A stretch of 32,304 bases of DNA from Anaerolinea sp. (lineage in GTDB: Bacteria; Chloroflexota; Anaerolineae; Anaerolineales; UBA4823): assembly GCA_020722415.1 (NCBI GenBank), contig DYKV01000011.1:1-32304 (forward strand), given 5' to 3'. The notes under the pieces are model-generated. The model did not search any database and was not told the DNA's origin. It worked only from the letters and a program-made list of their open reading frames with translations. Numbering within the stretch: position 1 is the stretch's first letter; every line of letters begins with the position of its first letter. Position numbers and translations under genes: made by a program. Below are positions 9,913 to 19,869 of the stretch, piece after piece.

Positions 9913-11021
9913 TTGTTACCTCCTGCAACCGCACCTTGGGCAAAGTGCGACACCAATAAGAAAAACAAAATGGTTGAGACTGGGATAAACCACAACCATA
10001 AATTATTCCCCGTTATCCCAACCAATCCTATGCCAACTGCGGTAAGTAAAACATTGCCCAAAGAAATTGGGAAAAGCAATTTCCAACCAAATGCCATCAA
10101 ACGGTCATAACGGATACGCGGTAGTGTGGCGCGCACCCATACCATTAGATACAAGAAAGCTACTACCTTGATCAAGAAATAAAGCGGTCCCAAAACAGGA
10201 AATTGGTCAACCAATGGACCACGATACCCCCCAAAGAAAAGGGTCACCGCTATTGCAGAAACTGCGATCATTTTGATATATTCAGCCATAAAGAACAAGG
10301 CGAATTTCATACCCGAATATTCGGTGTGATAACCCGCAGTGAGTTCTTGCTCTGCTTCAGGCATATCAAAAGGCGCTCGGTTTACTTCAGCTAGATTAGC
10401 AACCCAAAAGATAAATGCTCCAACCGGCTGGTACAAGAAAAACCAGACATTTTTTTGGGCATCTACAATACCCACCAAACTTAATGATCCACTCAGTAAA
10501 ATAGGACCGACAAATCCCAAACCCAGTGCCAACTCGTAACTGATCATTTGGGCTGTGGAACGAATGCCACCCAGTGTGGCATATTTATTATTCGAAGACC
10601 AACCAGCCAGCACAATTCCGTACACCGAGATTGAAGTCACCGACATAATATACAATACTGCAACATTAAGATCAGAGATATACAAGGTGATGGTTCGACC
10701 AAACAAACGAATATCGGGACCAAACGGAACAACTGCTAAGATAATCAAAGCCGGAATAACGGTAATGATCGGAGCAACTATGAAAATTATTTTATCAGCC
10801 TTGGCGGGGATCAGTTCTTCTTTGAAAATCAGTTTGATGGCATCCGCTATTGGCTGCAAAATACCATGCGGACCAGCTCTGTTTGGGCCAATCCGAACCT
10901 GAAAACGGGCGAGCACTTTGCGCTCAAATAGAGTCAAATAGGCAAACCCCCCAATCAAACCAAAAATTAAAACCAGGGATTTTATTGTCCACTCTGTCAG
11001 TAAAGCCCAATCCATAATCAT
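9909..11021 (-). CDS. nuoH: NADH-quinone oxidoreductase subunit H (start revised to ATG at 11021)
   Basis: ORF track start (11135) lies inside nuoG; AGGAG SD precedes ATG at 11021 (MIMDWALLTEW); body has ERKVLARFQVRIGPNRAGPHG and AEVNRAPFDMPEAEQELTAGYHTEYSG. Confidence 0.95.
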   Translation of the reverse strand: MIMDWALLTEWTIKSLVLIFGLIGGFAYLTLFERKVLARFQVRIGPNRAGPHGILQPIADAIKLIFKEELIPAKADKIIFIVAPIITVIPALIILAVVPFGPDIRLFGRTITLYISDLNVAVLYIMSVTSISVYGIVLAGWSSNNKYATLGGIRSTAQMISYELALGLGFVGPILLSGSLSLVGIVDAQKNVWFFLYQPVGAFIFWVANLAEVNRAPFDMPEAEQELTAGYHTEYSGMKFALFFMAEYIKMIAVSAIAVTLFFGGYRGPLVDQFPVLGPLYFLIKVVAFLYLMVWVRATLPRIRYDRLMAFGWKLLFPISLGNVLLTAVGIGLVGITGNNLWLWFIPVSTILFFLLVSHFAQGAVAGGNK

Positions 11022-11037
11022 CTTATTTTTCTCCTGG

Positions 11038-13551
11038 TTACACTCGCTCAGTAATATGCAAACGTACCCGACATGGTTCACTAATCGGTATCCCAACACT
11101 TCGGGGCACCAAAACAACCCCATCCGGAACTGCATCCTCTAATTCAACTGTGACCAACGCCGAGGTTTCGCCACATTCGATTTGAACGACATCATGTTCC
11201 TCTACCCCTTGCTGCTTTGCTTCTTTAGCGTTGATCCACATCACGGTGCTAACTAGGTGGGTGCGGAGCAGTTGTGAAGGGATGAGTGTATTTCCCCGGT
11301 CATACAACCGAGTGATCGGCACCGCCAATAGTCCTTCTCCCGATTGTTCCACCAGTTCTGGGAGTGAGATCTGGAAAGGCTCCCCTTTTTGAACCGCATT
11401 TTGAAGCTGCATGCCCAATCCCTGCTTGTTCTCATAAGAAGTTCCCCCATAATATAAATCTGCCCGTCCGATGATAGGCCATTGTTCTTCTACATTTGCC
11501 AATTCAGTATATGAGATAGCAGCATAATCTGCATTTTCTCGAGCAATTGCGTCCATCACTTTCGCTGCGCTTCTTTCTTCAAGAGTTATACCGCATGCCT
11601 TAGCGATCTGAGCAGCAATCGCGAAATCAGCTAAAGCACCAGTTCGCCCTGGAATGGCAGGGTAATATCGCTGTACCCGCCGCTCCCCTGAGGTAAGACT
11701 ACCTTCCCGCTCTGTAAACGGTAAAGCCGGCAGGACGACATCGGCTAATTTAGCTGTCGGAGTAAGGTATAAATCCTGAACCACGAGAAAATCCGGTGTG
11801 AGAGAGAGACGAGGGTCATCGCCGGCAGGGTCACAGGCAACAATGTATAACGCATTTGCCTCTTTTATGCTCGTGCTCAAATCCGTCGGTGGTCGCCAAC
11901 CCATGTCCCATGCCCCTTGATCATTAGCGCGTTGCCAAACTGGGATCAACCCGTTGTTTGGTTTTCCAGCATGGTTTGTAGTGGCTAGAAGGATAGCACA
12001 AGTCTGAGCCAGAACCTGAGAATCAGCCACACCAGATCCTTCGTTACCAAAAAAGATAACCAAATTTTGGGCTGCTTTTAACGCTTCCGCCGTATCCTTA
12101 ATTATTGATTGTTCCGATAAATGCTTTATGGCTTTTGCGTCAACAAATTTTTGCGGGTCAATCAGCTGCACCAGTGCAGCTATCAAATTGTTTTGCTCAC
12201 CATACGCATAACGAATGGGATATTTCGCATACCGATCCAATCGGGTTGAACGGGCGTTAGCAACAATAAGCTGCGCTCCTCTTTCTGTGGCTTGTTTCAC
12301 CCGCAGCCACCAGATCGGAGCCTCCTGGTGTAAATCAGTGGCAATAACCAGGATTACATCCCCCTTGCCCAAATTAGCCAGATTACTCCCCGTGCTCATC
12401 CCCACTTGTGCAACCACATCCCCACCCCCCATCTGGGTATATAGAGCAGATTTTCCATTCAAAGAATCGGTTAATTTCCGAATATTATATAGATCTTCAT
12501 TCGAGAGTCGCCCACTTACTAAAGTGAGTAGATTTGACCCAGCTTGCTTAAACCGCATAGAGACCAAGTTAATCGCCTCATCCCAGCTTACCGGGGTAAG
12601 CTTACCGTCTTTGCGCACTAAGGGTTGGTCCAGTCTCTCTTCTGATTCGACGTAATGATAGCCAAAGCGTCCTTTATCGCATATCCAGATTTCATTGACC
12701 CATTCATTCTGACGCGGCATAATCCGTTTGATCGCCATACGCCCTTGTGAAATGGCTTCTCGGCGGACATTTATGGTAAGGTTACATCCTACCGGGCATT
12801 GGGTACATATACTGGCAGCGGCATTGAGCTCCCACGGGCGCGCCCCAAAACGAAAATCCGCAGTGGTTAAAGCACCCACTGGGCAAATATCCGTAGTATT
12901 GCCAGAGAATATCGAATCAAAACCGGGCTCAGAATAAGTAACGATTTCCAATGCCCTGCCTCGATTATAAAACCCGATAACCGGGTCATCCACGATCTGA
13001 TCTTGAAATCGAACACAACGGGCACATTGAATGCATCGCTCACGATCGAGGTAGATCAGGTCGCCAAGCGGAACATGCTTAGCCGAATGCATTTTTTCGT
13101 CATAGATATAGCGAGATTGGCCTGATCCAAACTCCATTGTCAGATTCTGTAATGGGCACTCTCCCCCTTTATCACAGACCGGGCAATCTAAAGGATGGGA
13201 AGTGAGTAAAAATTCTAAAATATCTTCCCGTCCATCCTTCACTTTTTGAGAAGTGTTGATGACCACCATTCCCTCGGAGACAGGGGTGGTACAAGCCGTT
13301 TCGAGTTTGGGGCTAAATTGGATTTTAACTGAGCCATCATCTGCGCGCACCAATTCACCAGTTGCCCGATCCACCACCGGACGCCCAATTTCTACCAGGC
13401 ACATGCGGCACATCCCAACCGGCTCCATCTTAGGATGATAGCAAAATACAGGAATATCAATGCCGGCCTTCTTGGCTGCATCTACAACATTGGTACCTGG
13501 TGGCACCTGTACTGTAATTCCGTCAATCGTTAATGTGACCAGCTTCGCCAT
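11038..13551 (-). CDS. nuoG: NADH-quinone oxidoreductase subunit G
   Basis: 837 aa; 2Fe-2S (CYHPKMEPVGMCRMC), HPLDCPVCDKGGEC, CIQCARC, additional CTQCPVGC cluster, molybdopterin-oxidoreductase-like C-terminal part. Confidence 0.96.
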   Translation of the reverse strand: MAKLVTLTIDGITVQVPPGTNVVDAAKKAGIDIPVFCYHPKMEPVGMCRMCLVEIGRPVVDRATGELVRADDGSVKIQFSPKLETACTTPVSEGMVVINTSQKVKDGREDILEFLLTSHPLDCPVCDKGGECPLQNLTMEFGSGQSRYIYDEKMHSAKHVPLGDLIYLDRERCIQCARCVRFQDQIVDDPVIGFYNRGRALEIVTYSEPGFDSIFSGNTTDICPVGALTTADFRFGARPWELNAAASICTQCPVGCNLTINVRREAISQGRMAIKRIMPRQNEWVNEIWICDKGRFGYHYVESEERLDQPLVRKDGKLTPVSWDEAINLVSMRFKQAGSNLLTLVSGRLSNEDLYNIRKLTDSLNGKSALYTQMGGGDVVAQVGMSTGSNLANLGKGDVILVIATDLHQEAPIWWLRVKQATERGAQLIVANARSTRLDRYAKYPIRYAYGEQNNLIAALVQLIDPQKFVDAKAIKHLSEQSIIKDTAEALKAAQNLVIFFGNEGSGVADSQVLAQTCAILLATTNHAGKPNNGLIPVWQRANDQGAWDMGWRPPTDLSTSIKEANALYIVACDPAGDDPRLSLTPDFLVVQDLYLTPTAKLADVVLPALPFTEREGSLTSGERRVQRYYPAIPGRTGALADFAIAAQIAKACGITLEERSAAKVMDAIARENADYAAISYTELANVEEQWPIIGRADLYYGGTSYENKQGLGMQLQNAVQKGEPFQISLPELVEQSGEGLLAVPITRLYDRGNTLIPSQLLRTHLVSTVMWINAKEAKQQGVEEHDVVQIECGETSALVTVELEDAVPDGVVLVPRSVGIPISEPCRVRLHITERV

Positions 13552-13570
13552 ACCATTACTCCAAATAATG

Positions 13571-14824
13571 TTAGCCCTTTACCCGCGCTTCAAAATCGCC
13601 GCGAAAACGTTCTATACCTGAAAGAACAGCTTCAATAGAAAATTCGCCCAATGCGCAAAAACACTTGCCGCGCATTTGACTAGCGACATCTTTCAATAAT
13701 TCCACATCCTGCCAGCTGGCTTTTCCAGCGGTAATCCGATCGGTAAGATGCATCATCCAAAATGTCCCTTCACGGCAAGGTGTACATTTGCCACATGATT
13801 CATGCCGGAAAAAATGCACCGTTTTATTGATCAACCAATCTATACTCACTGTGTCATCAACCACAATTACCGACGCAGAACCAAGTTGTGCTCCCAAACT
13901 TGGCACGCTTTCATAATCCATGGGGGTGTCCAATGCAGGATCATTGGCGACGATCAAAGAAGACGACGCACCAGCAGCCATAATCGCCTTAATTGGGTGA
14001 TCCTCCAGAATACCACCACCATATTCATAGATAAGTTTACGAAACGGCGTTCCGAGCGGTAGCTCGTAGTTTCCTGGTCGTTTCACCCTTCCCGAAAGGC
14101 AAAATATTTTAACCCCAGGACTCTTTTCTGTTCCAAAAGAACGGTACCATTCTGCTCCGCGTTCAATGATTAAGGGAACATTGGTTAATGTCTCTACGTT
14201 ATTGACCACGGTTGGTTTACCAAACAAACCAAACGAGGGTGGAAATGGTGGCCGCAAGCGTGGTTGACCCAATTTCCCTTCAATCGATTCGAGCATGGCG
14301 GTTTCTTCACCACAGATGTAAGCCCCCGCCCCTAAATGAGTGAAAATATGCAGAGAATAATCCGTGCCAAAAAGGCGCTCCCCTAACAATCCCGCATGAT
14401 AAAGCTGTTGGATGCGCCGATCCAACTGATGGGCAATCTGCCAGAATTCTCCTCGCAAATAGACATAGGCAGCACGGGCACCGACCGCATAGGAAGCTAT
14501 AGCCACCCCTTCCAAAAATTGGAATGGATTACCCTCCAAAATCTCCCTATCTTTGAATGTCCCCGGTTCAGACTCATCGGCGTTCGCTACCACATAATGC
14601 GGCCAATTCTTTTGATCCACAAAAGCCCATTTCAAACCCGTTGGAAAACCGGCTCCGCCACGCCCGCGCAAACCAGATGACTTGACTACTTCAATCACCT
14701 CATTGGGCTGCATGGTGGTGACCACTTTACGAAAAACTTCAAAACCGCCGATCTTGCGGTAGTTTTCCAATTCATTTATTTCGGGGTGATCCCGATGACG
14801 AAGTAATACGTGTTCAGTCTTCAT
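13571..14824 (-). CDS. nuoF: NADH-quinone oxidoreductase subunit F
   Basis: 417 aa; GLRGRGGAGFPTGLKW, CGEETAMLESIEGKLGQPRLRPPFPP, ESCGKCTPCREG. Confidence 0.98.
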   Translation of the reverse strand: MKTEHVLLRHRDHPEINELENYRKIGGFEVFRKVVTTMQPNEVIEVVKSSGLRGRGGAGFPTGLKWAFVDQKNWPHYVVANADESEPGTFKDREILEGNPFQFLEGVAIASYAVGARAAYVYLRGEFWQIAHQLDRRIQQLYHAGLLGERLFGTDYSLHIFTHLGAGAYICGEETAMLESIEGKLGQPRLRPPFPPSFGLFGKPTVVNNVETLTNVPLIIERGAEWYRSFGTEKSPGVKIFCLSGRVKRPGNYELPLGTPFRKLIYEYGGGILEDHPIKAIMAAGASSSLIVANDPALDTPMDYESVPSLGAQLGSASVIVVDDTVSIDWLINKTVHFFRHESCGKCTPCREGTFWMMHLTDRITAGKASWQDVELLKDVASQMRGKCFCALGEFSIEAVLSGIERFRGDFEARVKG

Positions 14825-15318
14825 GGTTTGCTTTGCCAGGTTCGGATTAATTTCATCGCATTTTCAACAGATTGATTTTCATGATAAACTAGCCCATCGG
14901 GGGTTTGTACCTGAAAGACTGGTGATCGATCACAAGCTGCTAAACAGGTTACTTCCTCAACGGTAACTAAGCCATCTGCAGTTGTCTCACCTGGTTGAAT
15001 GCCCAAATTCTCACACAGTTGTTTGAGAAATTCTTCTGATCCGCGCAAGGCGCAAGGCAGGTCGGTGCATACTTGAATGCGATACTTCCCGGCCGGTTGG
15101 TCATGGTAGAGCGTATAAAATCCGACAACGGAAGCCACTTCAGTAGCGGTGATATCGAGGATTTCACCGATCTCATTCATTGCCTGCTTGGAAATATAAC
15201 CATATTCACGTTGAGCAAGATACAACAAGGGCATTAGCGCAGAACGCTTCTGATCAGGAGGATATTTTGCTAAAATCGTTTGCACCTCATCGGTATATTT
15301 CTCTAACAAAGTATTCAC
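14821..15318 (-). CDS. nuoE: NADH-quinone oxidoreductase subunit E (2Fe-2S)
   Basis: 165 aa; QVCTDLPCALRGS and CLAACDRSP motifs; 4-bp ATGA overlaps with nuoD and nuoF. Confidence 0.97.
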   Translation of the reverse strand: MNTLLEKYTDEVQTILAKYPPDQKRSALMPLLYLAQREYGYISKQAMNEIGEILDITATEVASVVGFYTLYHDQPAGKYRIQVCTDLPCALRGSEEFLKQLCENLGIQPGETTADGLVTVEEVTCLAACDRSPVFQVQTPDGLVYHENQSVENAMKLIRTWQSKP

Positions 15319-16556
15319 CGGTCCACATCTCCCAAAACAATATCAACGGTGCCAATCAATGCCACTAAATCGGCAACGAGATGACCCTTCGCCAGCAAGG
15401 GTAACACTTGTAGGTTTACGAACGAGGGTGTTCGCCAATGAACCCGGTACGGTTTTGGACCTCCATCACCCTCTAAATAAACCCCCAATTCTCCGCGCGG
15501 CGATTCTACCGCCACGTAAACCGAACCCTTCGGCGCTGGGAATCCCTCCGTCCACAGTTTGAAATGATGGATTAAAGCCTCCATACTGGTGCCGATCTCC
15601 GAACGGGGTGGGGGGACATATTTGCGATTGTTGCTGCGCACCGGACCGTATGGTAGTTTGTTGAGCGCTTGTTCGATAATTCGTAAAGATTGGCGCATTT
15701 CTTCTATGCGTACTAAATAACGAGCATAAGTATCCCCATCGCTTTGGGTGGGAATATCAAAATCATATTGTTCATAACCAGAATAAGGGCGCACTTTCCG
15801 CAGGTCATGCTTGACCCCAGAGGCGCGTAACGGTGGTCCGGTCACCCCCCAGCGAATGGCATCTTCTGGTTTCAACACCCCAATATGTTTTGTCCGCTCG
15901 ACAAAAAGCGGGTTATTGGTGAGTAGATCTTCGTATTCTTGAATTCTGGCTGGGAAAATCTTGATGAAATTGCGCACCGCACCCTCGAATTCCACCGGCA
16001 CGTCCCGCCAAAGTCCACCAGGGCGAAAGTAAGTGGTCATCATCCGTTGTCCGCCGCACATTTCGAGGATATCAAGGATCATTTCCCGTTCACGGAAGCA
16101 ATAGAGAAAGACAGACATCGCTGCTAGGTCGAGGGCATGGGTTCCCAGCCAGACTAGATGGGAGGCTATCCGTTGCAACTCCGTCAAGATGACTCGAATC
16201 GCTTGAGCTCGGGGTGGCACATCCAGATCAACCAACTTTTCCACCGCCAAACAATAAGCTAGGTTATTCCCTACCGTATTGAGATAATCCAGACGATCAG
16301 TCATCACCTCAGCTTTAGTGTAAGTTTTGGCTTCCATGTTTTTTTCCACCCCGGTATGGAGAAATCCAATGTCCGGGACACAGTTAACCACATACTCTCC
16401 ATCTAGCTCGAGCAGTAAACGCAACACACCATGGGTTGATGGATGCTGAGGTCCCATGTTCAAGAGAACTGTTTTACCCTCAACAGCCTCTTCCGTTACA
16501 AGCGTCCGCATTCCATCAAGGGTGCTCTCATCTATGTGTTCGTACATTTCGGTCAT
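15315..16556 (-). CDS. nuoD: NADH-quinone oxidoreductase subunit D
   Basis: 413 aa; NMGPQHPSTHGVLRLLLELDGE, GFLHTGVEK, VESPRGELGVYLEGDG. Confidence 0.98.
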   Translation of the reverse strand: MTEMYEHIDESTLDGMRTLVTEEAVEGKTVLLNMGPQHPSTHGVLRLLLELDGEYVVNCVPDIGFLHTGVEKNMEAKTYTKAEVMTDRLDYLNTVGNNLAYCLAVEKLVDLDVPPRAQAIRVILTELQRIASHLVWLGTHALDLAAMSVFLYCFREREMILDILEMCGGQRMMTTYFRPGGLWRDVPVEFEGAVRNFIKIFPARIQEYEDLLTNNPLFVERTKHIGVLKPEDAIRWGVTGPPLRASGVKHDLRKVRPYSGYEQYDFDIPTQSDGDTYARYLVRIEEMRQSLRIIEQALNKLPYGPVRSNNRKYVPPPRSEIGTSMEALIHHFKLWTEGFPAPKGSVYVAVESPRGELGVYLEGDGGPKPYRVHWRTPSFVNLQVLPLLAKGHLVADLVALIGTVDIVLGDVDR

Positions 16557-16645
16557 TTTCTTTACCTATCTTATTTCGCGCACTCGATCAGACTATACCG
16601 AGTCTTGCTGAAAATTGTGCAAAAAAATTAAATTCCGTTTACTTT

Positions 16646-17185
16646 TTATGGAGCTTTATCCTGCCGCTCAGGATATCGCTTTGCATAAGGTTTCCTTTGA
16701 TCAATTTCATCAAAGTTAAACGTGAACATCACTTCTTCGTAACCAAGCGGGTAATCTTTACGGAGGGGGTGCCCTTCCCAGTCGTGGGGCATCAGAATTC
16801 GCCGTAAATCGGGATGGTTTTCAAAGCGGATACCAAATAAATCCCAAATTTCTCTCTCGTGCCAGTTGGCATTTGGAAAGATCGGAACTATCGAGGGAAT
16901 TGAAGGGGAATTTCCATCCAGTGGAACCCGCAGAGATATTCGTTCATTCCGGGGGTAGGAATATAACTGATACACCACATGAAAACGCGGTGACTCCTCT
17001 GGCCAGTAATCCACCGCTGTTTCATCTTCTAGCATGTCAAATTCAAACTCATCCCGCAAAGTGCGGCATGCGTCCACAATTTGTTGTGCAGTTACCCAGA
17101 GGGTTATCTCATCACGGAATGTGCTGACTTCCGCTTGAAAGCGAGATTGTATTGTTTTGATTGCTTGATCTAAAAGCTCACTCAT
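16646..17185 (-). CDS. nuoC: NADH-quinone oxidoreductase subunit C
   Basis: 179 aa; [44 protein letters not shown]. Confidence 0.97.
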   Translation of the reverse strand: MSELLDQAIKTIQSRFQAEVSTFRDEITLWVTAQQIVDACRTLRDEFEFDMLEDETAVDYWPEESPRFHVVYQLYSYPRNERISLRVPLDGNSPSIPSIVPIFPNANWHEREIWDLFGIRFENHPDLRRILMPHDWEGHPLRKDYPLGYEEVMFTFNFDEIDQRKPYAKRYPERQDKAP

Positions 17186-17206
17186 CGATAACCATCCGTT
17201 AGAAGA

Positions 17207-17689
17207 TTAAGCCCAATCACGAATTTTTTCATGGCGAACTTTTTCGTGCAGAGTCACGATTGCATGAATCAAACCTTCTGGGCGAGGTGGGCAGCCGGCA
17301 ACGTATACATCCACCGGAATTACTTCGTCCACCCCGGGTACAATTGCATAATTATTAAACACTCCCCCACATGAAGCACAATCACCCATCGAGATCACCC
17401 ATTTGGGATCTGGCATTTGGTCATATAAACGGCGGACAACCGGCGCCATCTTGCGGCTCACCCTTCCTGCCACAATCATCAGATCCGATTGACGCGGGCT
17501 GGCGCGGTTTAATTCCATCCCAAAGCGGCTGAGATCATAATTAGACGCCTGAGCCGACATCATCTCGATGGCACAACATGCTAAACCAAACAATAAAGGC
17601 CACATAGCTCGCGTGCGAGCCCAGTTCATAGCCTCTTCTAGTTTAACAGTTAATATCCCCATATCCCCCAATTTTTCTTCTATTCCCAT
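17207..17689 (-). CDS. nuoB: NADH-quinone oxidoreductase subunit B (start revised to ATG at 17689)
   Basis: [54 protein letters not shown]; 10-nt overlap with nuoA 3' end. Confidence 0.95.
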   Translation of the reverse strand: MGIEEKLGDMGILTVKLEEAMNWARTRAMWPLLFGLACCAIEMMSAQASNYDLSRFGMELNRASPRQSDLMIVAGRVSRKMAPVVRRLYDQMPDPKWVISMGDCASCGGVFNNYAIVPGVDEVIPVDVYVAGCPPRPEGLIHAIVTLHEKVRHEKIRDWA

Positions 17690-18033
17690 TCTAGCGCTCC
17701 TTTCTCCCAGGCATAAAGAAAGCCTACCACTAAAACCATTACAAAGATCAACATTTCGATCAGACCGAATAACCCCAGTTTTCGGAAAACAACCGCCCAC
17801 GGCAGGAAAAAGACCGTCTCGATATCAAAGAGGATAAACAAAACCGCAATTAAATAAAAACGCACCGGCATCCGGCGAGCTCCTGGCCCAAATGGGGTCA
17901 TACCTGATTCGTATGGTAATGATTTTCTTTCTGTGGGATGGTGGGGACCAAATAAATGGCCTAATGCTATAGCTGCGCCGGCAACGAAAGCGGAGAGTAT
18001 CAACAAAACAACAATGGGGAGGTATTCACTCAT
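17680..18033 (-). CDS. nuoA: NADH-quinone oxidoreductase subunit A (start revised to ATG at 18033)
   Basis: [11 protein letters not shown]...[41 protein letters not shown]; the upstream 28 aa in the ORF track overlap the promoter. Confidence 0.95.
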   Translation of the reverse strand: MSEYLPIVVLLILSAFVAGAAIALGHLFGPHHPTERKSLPYESGMTPFGPGARRMPVRFYLIAVLFILFDIETVFFLPWAVVFRKLGLFGLIEMLIFVMVLVVGFLYAWEKGALEWE

Positions 18034-18081
18034 CAACGTTATTCCTTCGGCTTTGAATGTAAATTGTTGACTAGTTTGGTA

Positions 18082-18110
18082 AGTGTAACACGATTTTTGT
18101 TTGGTGTCAA
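18082..18110 (-). promoter_or_regulatory. Sigma70-type promoter for the nuo cluster: TTGACA-17-TACACT
   Basis: Minus strand: TTGACA (18110-18105), 17-nt spacer, TACACT (18087-18082), ~48 nt upstream of the nuoA ATG. Confidence 0.85.
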
Positions 18111-18136
18111 ATTTCACAAATAATTATTTCAATATT

Positions 18137-19732
18137 TTAAGCTAGATAATCACGCAGTTGGCGGCTGCGGGTGGGATGACGGAGTTTTCTCAACGCCTTT
18201 GACTCTATCTGGCGGATGCGTTCACGGGTTACATTGAAGTACTGGCCAACTTCTTCCAAGGTATGGTCACGACCGTCCATTAATCCAAAACGCATTTCCA
18301 ATACCTGCCGTTCTCGATCAGATAACACGGCAAGTGCATTCTTGACCGATTCCCGCAACATTTCACGGGCAGCAGCATCCATTGGTTCCATAGCGTCTTG
18401 ATCTTCGATAAAATCTCCTAATTGACTGTTCTCTTCACTGCCCACTGGGCTTTCTAAAGACATCGGTTCCTCGGCTGCGCGCAGGATGTGATCCACCTTG
18501 GCGGCAGCTCTCTCCCAGCGGCGCTGGACATCAGCCGGAATTATAGTTCCCTCAGCCAATGCACGGCGAATAATGTGCTCGTCTTTTGTATCTAAAAAAC
18601 CAGCTTCTAGTGCCATCTCCTCAGAACTGGGTTCTCTGCCTAAACTTTGTAAAAGCTTACGCTGAATACGCAATAACCGATTAATTGATTCAAAGATGTG
18701 CACGGGGATACGAATGGTGCGCGCTTGATCGGCAATCGAGCGACTGATTGATTGCCGAATCCACCAGGTGGCATAAGTGCTAAATTTGTACCCACGGGCT
18801 GGGTCAAACTTGGAAACTGCGCGCAGAAGCCCAATATTGCCTTCTTGAATCAAATCAAGCAATGCGCTTCCCCGCCCAATATAGCGTTTCGCCACACTAA
18901 CCACCAAGCGCAAGTTAGCCCGCACCAACTCGTGGTGTGCATCCGCAGCAGCCTGACGGATCTCATCCAGTTCTTGAATAAAAACCTCCTCGCTGGGAAT
19001 AGATTTTTTCAAGCGCGCCAGGGTGGGAATTTCCTGCTTGCGCGCAATGTAGTCGCTCAGGTTAGCCACTGCCGGTGTAGGGAATATGTAAAAATACACA
19101 TAAACCGCAAAGAGATTGCGCGCCACCACATCCCAGCGTTTATCCACTCCCCAGCGTCCATTATCCAAATATCCGCGCACATAAGAAGGAGTCGTGATGT
19201 TCCAACTCTGCCGTAGGGCGCGGGCTTCAACTAATATGTTAGTCAATTCAGGACGCTCATAGCCAAGCCGATGGGTATCTTCTTTGACCCGCCTCCAAGA
19301 GGTGCGCAACTCTTCAAATAAAGTCAGATAAAATTCTTGAGAGCTCTTCTTCTCGCCCCGTTTTCCATCGCTTATAAGCAGATTGACGTGGCGGAGGACA
19401 TCCAATCGGGTGGCAAGCCAAAATTCATGATCAACATCTAAAAGTTCAATTCCGCCAATTTCTTTCAAATACAGTCGAATCGGATCTTCGCCTAACTCCT
19501 TGATTAATTCTAGATCTTGCAATAAATCGAGGGGTTCCTCAGCGGTAATTTTTTCCAAGTCTTCCTCTTCTAGTTCGAGGATCTCTTGGTCCGGTTCTTC
19601 TACCGCAGCCGGTTCCAAATCCAACAGGACATCATCAATTTTAGCGGGGAAAATGGTATTTCCGACATCCCCTTCTTCCGCAACATTGTCAATCAGTTTC
19701 AAGTCTTTTTGGTGGCGTTCTTTGGTTGGCAT
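18137..19732 (-). CDS. rpoD: Primary RNA polymerase sigma factor (RpoD/SigA)
   Basis: 531 aa; [71 protein letters not shown] and region 4 [52 protein letters not shown]. Confidence 0.97.
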   Translation of the reverse strand: MPTKERHQKDLKLIDNVAEEGDVGNTIFPAKIDDVLLDLEPAAVEEPDQEILELEEEDLEKITAEEPLDLLQDLELIKELGEDPIRLYLKEIGGIELLDVDHEFWLATRLDVLRHVNLLISDGKRGEKKSSQEFYLTLFEELRTSWRRVKEDTHRLGYERPELTNILVEARALRQSWNITTPSYVRGYLDNGRWGVDKRWDVVARNLFAVYVYFYIFPTPAVANLSDYIARKQEIPTLARLKKSIPSEEVFIQELDEIRQAAADAHHELVRANLRLVVSVAKRYIGRGSALLDLIQEGNIGLLRAVSKFDPARGYKFSTYATWWIRQSISRSIADQARTIRIPVHIFESINRLLRIQRKLLQSLGREPSSEEMALEAGFLDTKDEHIIRRALAEGTIIPADVQRRWERAAAKVDHILRAAEEPMSLESPVGSEENSQLGDFIEDQDAMEPMDAAAREMLRESVKNALAVLSDRERQVLEMRFGLMDGRDHTLEEVGQYFNVTRERIRQIESKALRKLRHPTRSRQLRDYLA

Positions 19733-19790
19733 AGGACGGACCTTTTTACCTTTATTTAGAATATGCCTTCAAGAATATATAGTATTACCG

Positions 19791-19862
19791 TGCAGCATTT
19801 GCATCGAACGCGCAAATGTTGTAGACATTGATGTCGCCGTTTGGTTGCGGCATGAATGCCGC
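19791..19862. other. Cluster of three inverted repeats between dnaG and rpoD
   Basis: 19791-19802/19812-19823 (10/12 paired, core CATTTGC/GCAAATG); GACAT-tg-ATGTC; 19847-19862 GCGGCAT-ga-ATGCCGC. Confidence 0.6.
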
Positions 19863-19869
19863 GTTACGG

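Noticed and set aside
9913-11135. Upstream extended start of nuoH at 11135
   Set aside because: The extra 38 aa lie mostly inside nuoG and have no similarity to NuoH; a good SD precedes ATG 11021.
12215-12655. 146-aa + strand ORF antisense to nuoG
   Set aside because: No recognisable domain, embedded in a clear CDS.
18752-19216. 154-aa + strand ORF antisense to rpoD
   Set aside because: Chance ORF opposite conserved sigma-factor regions.
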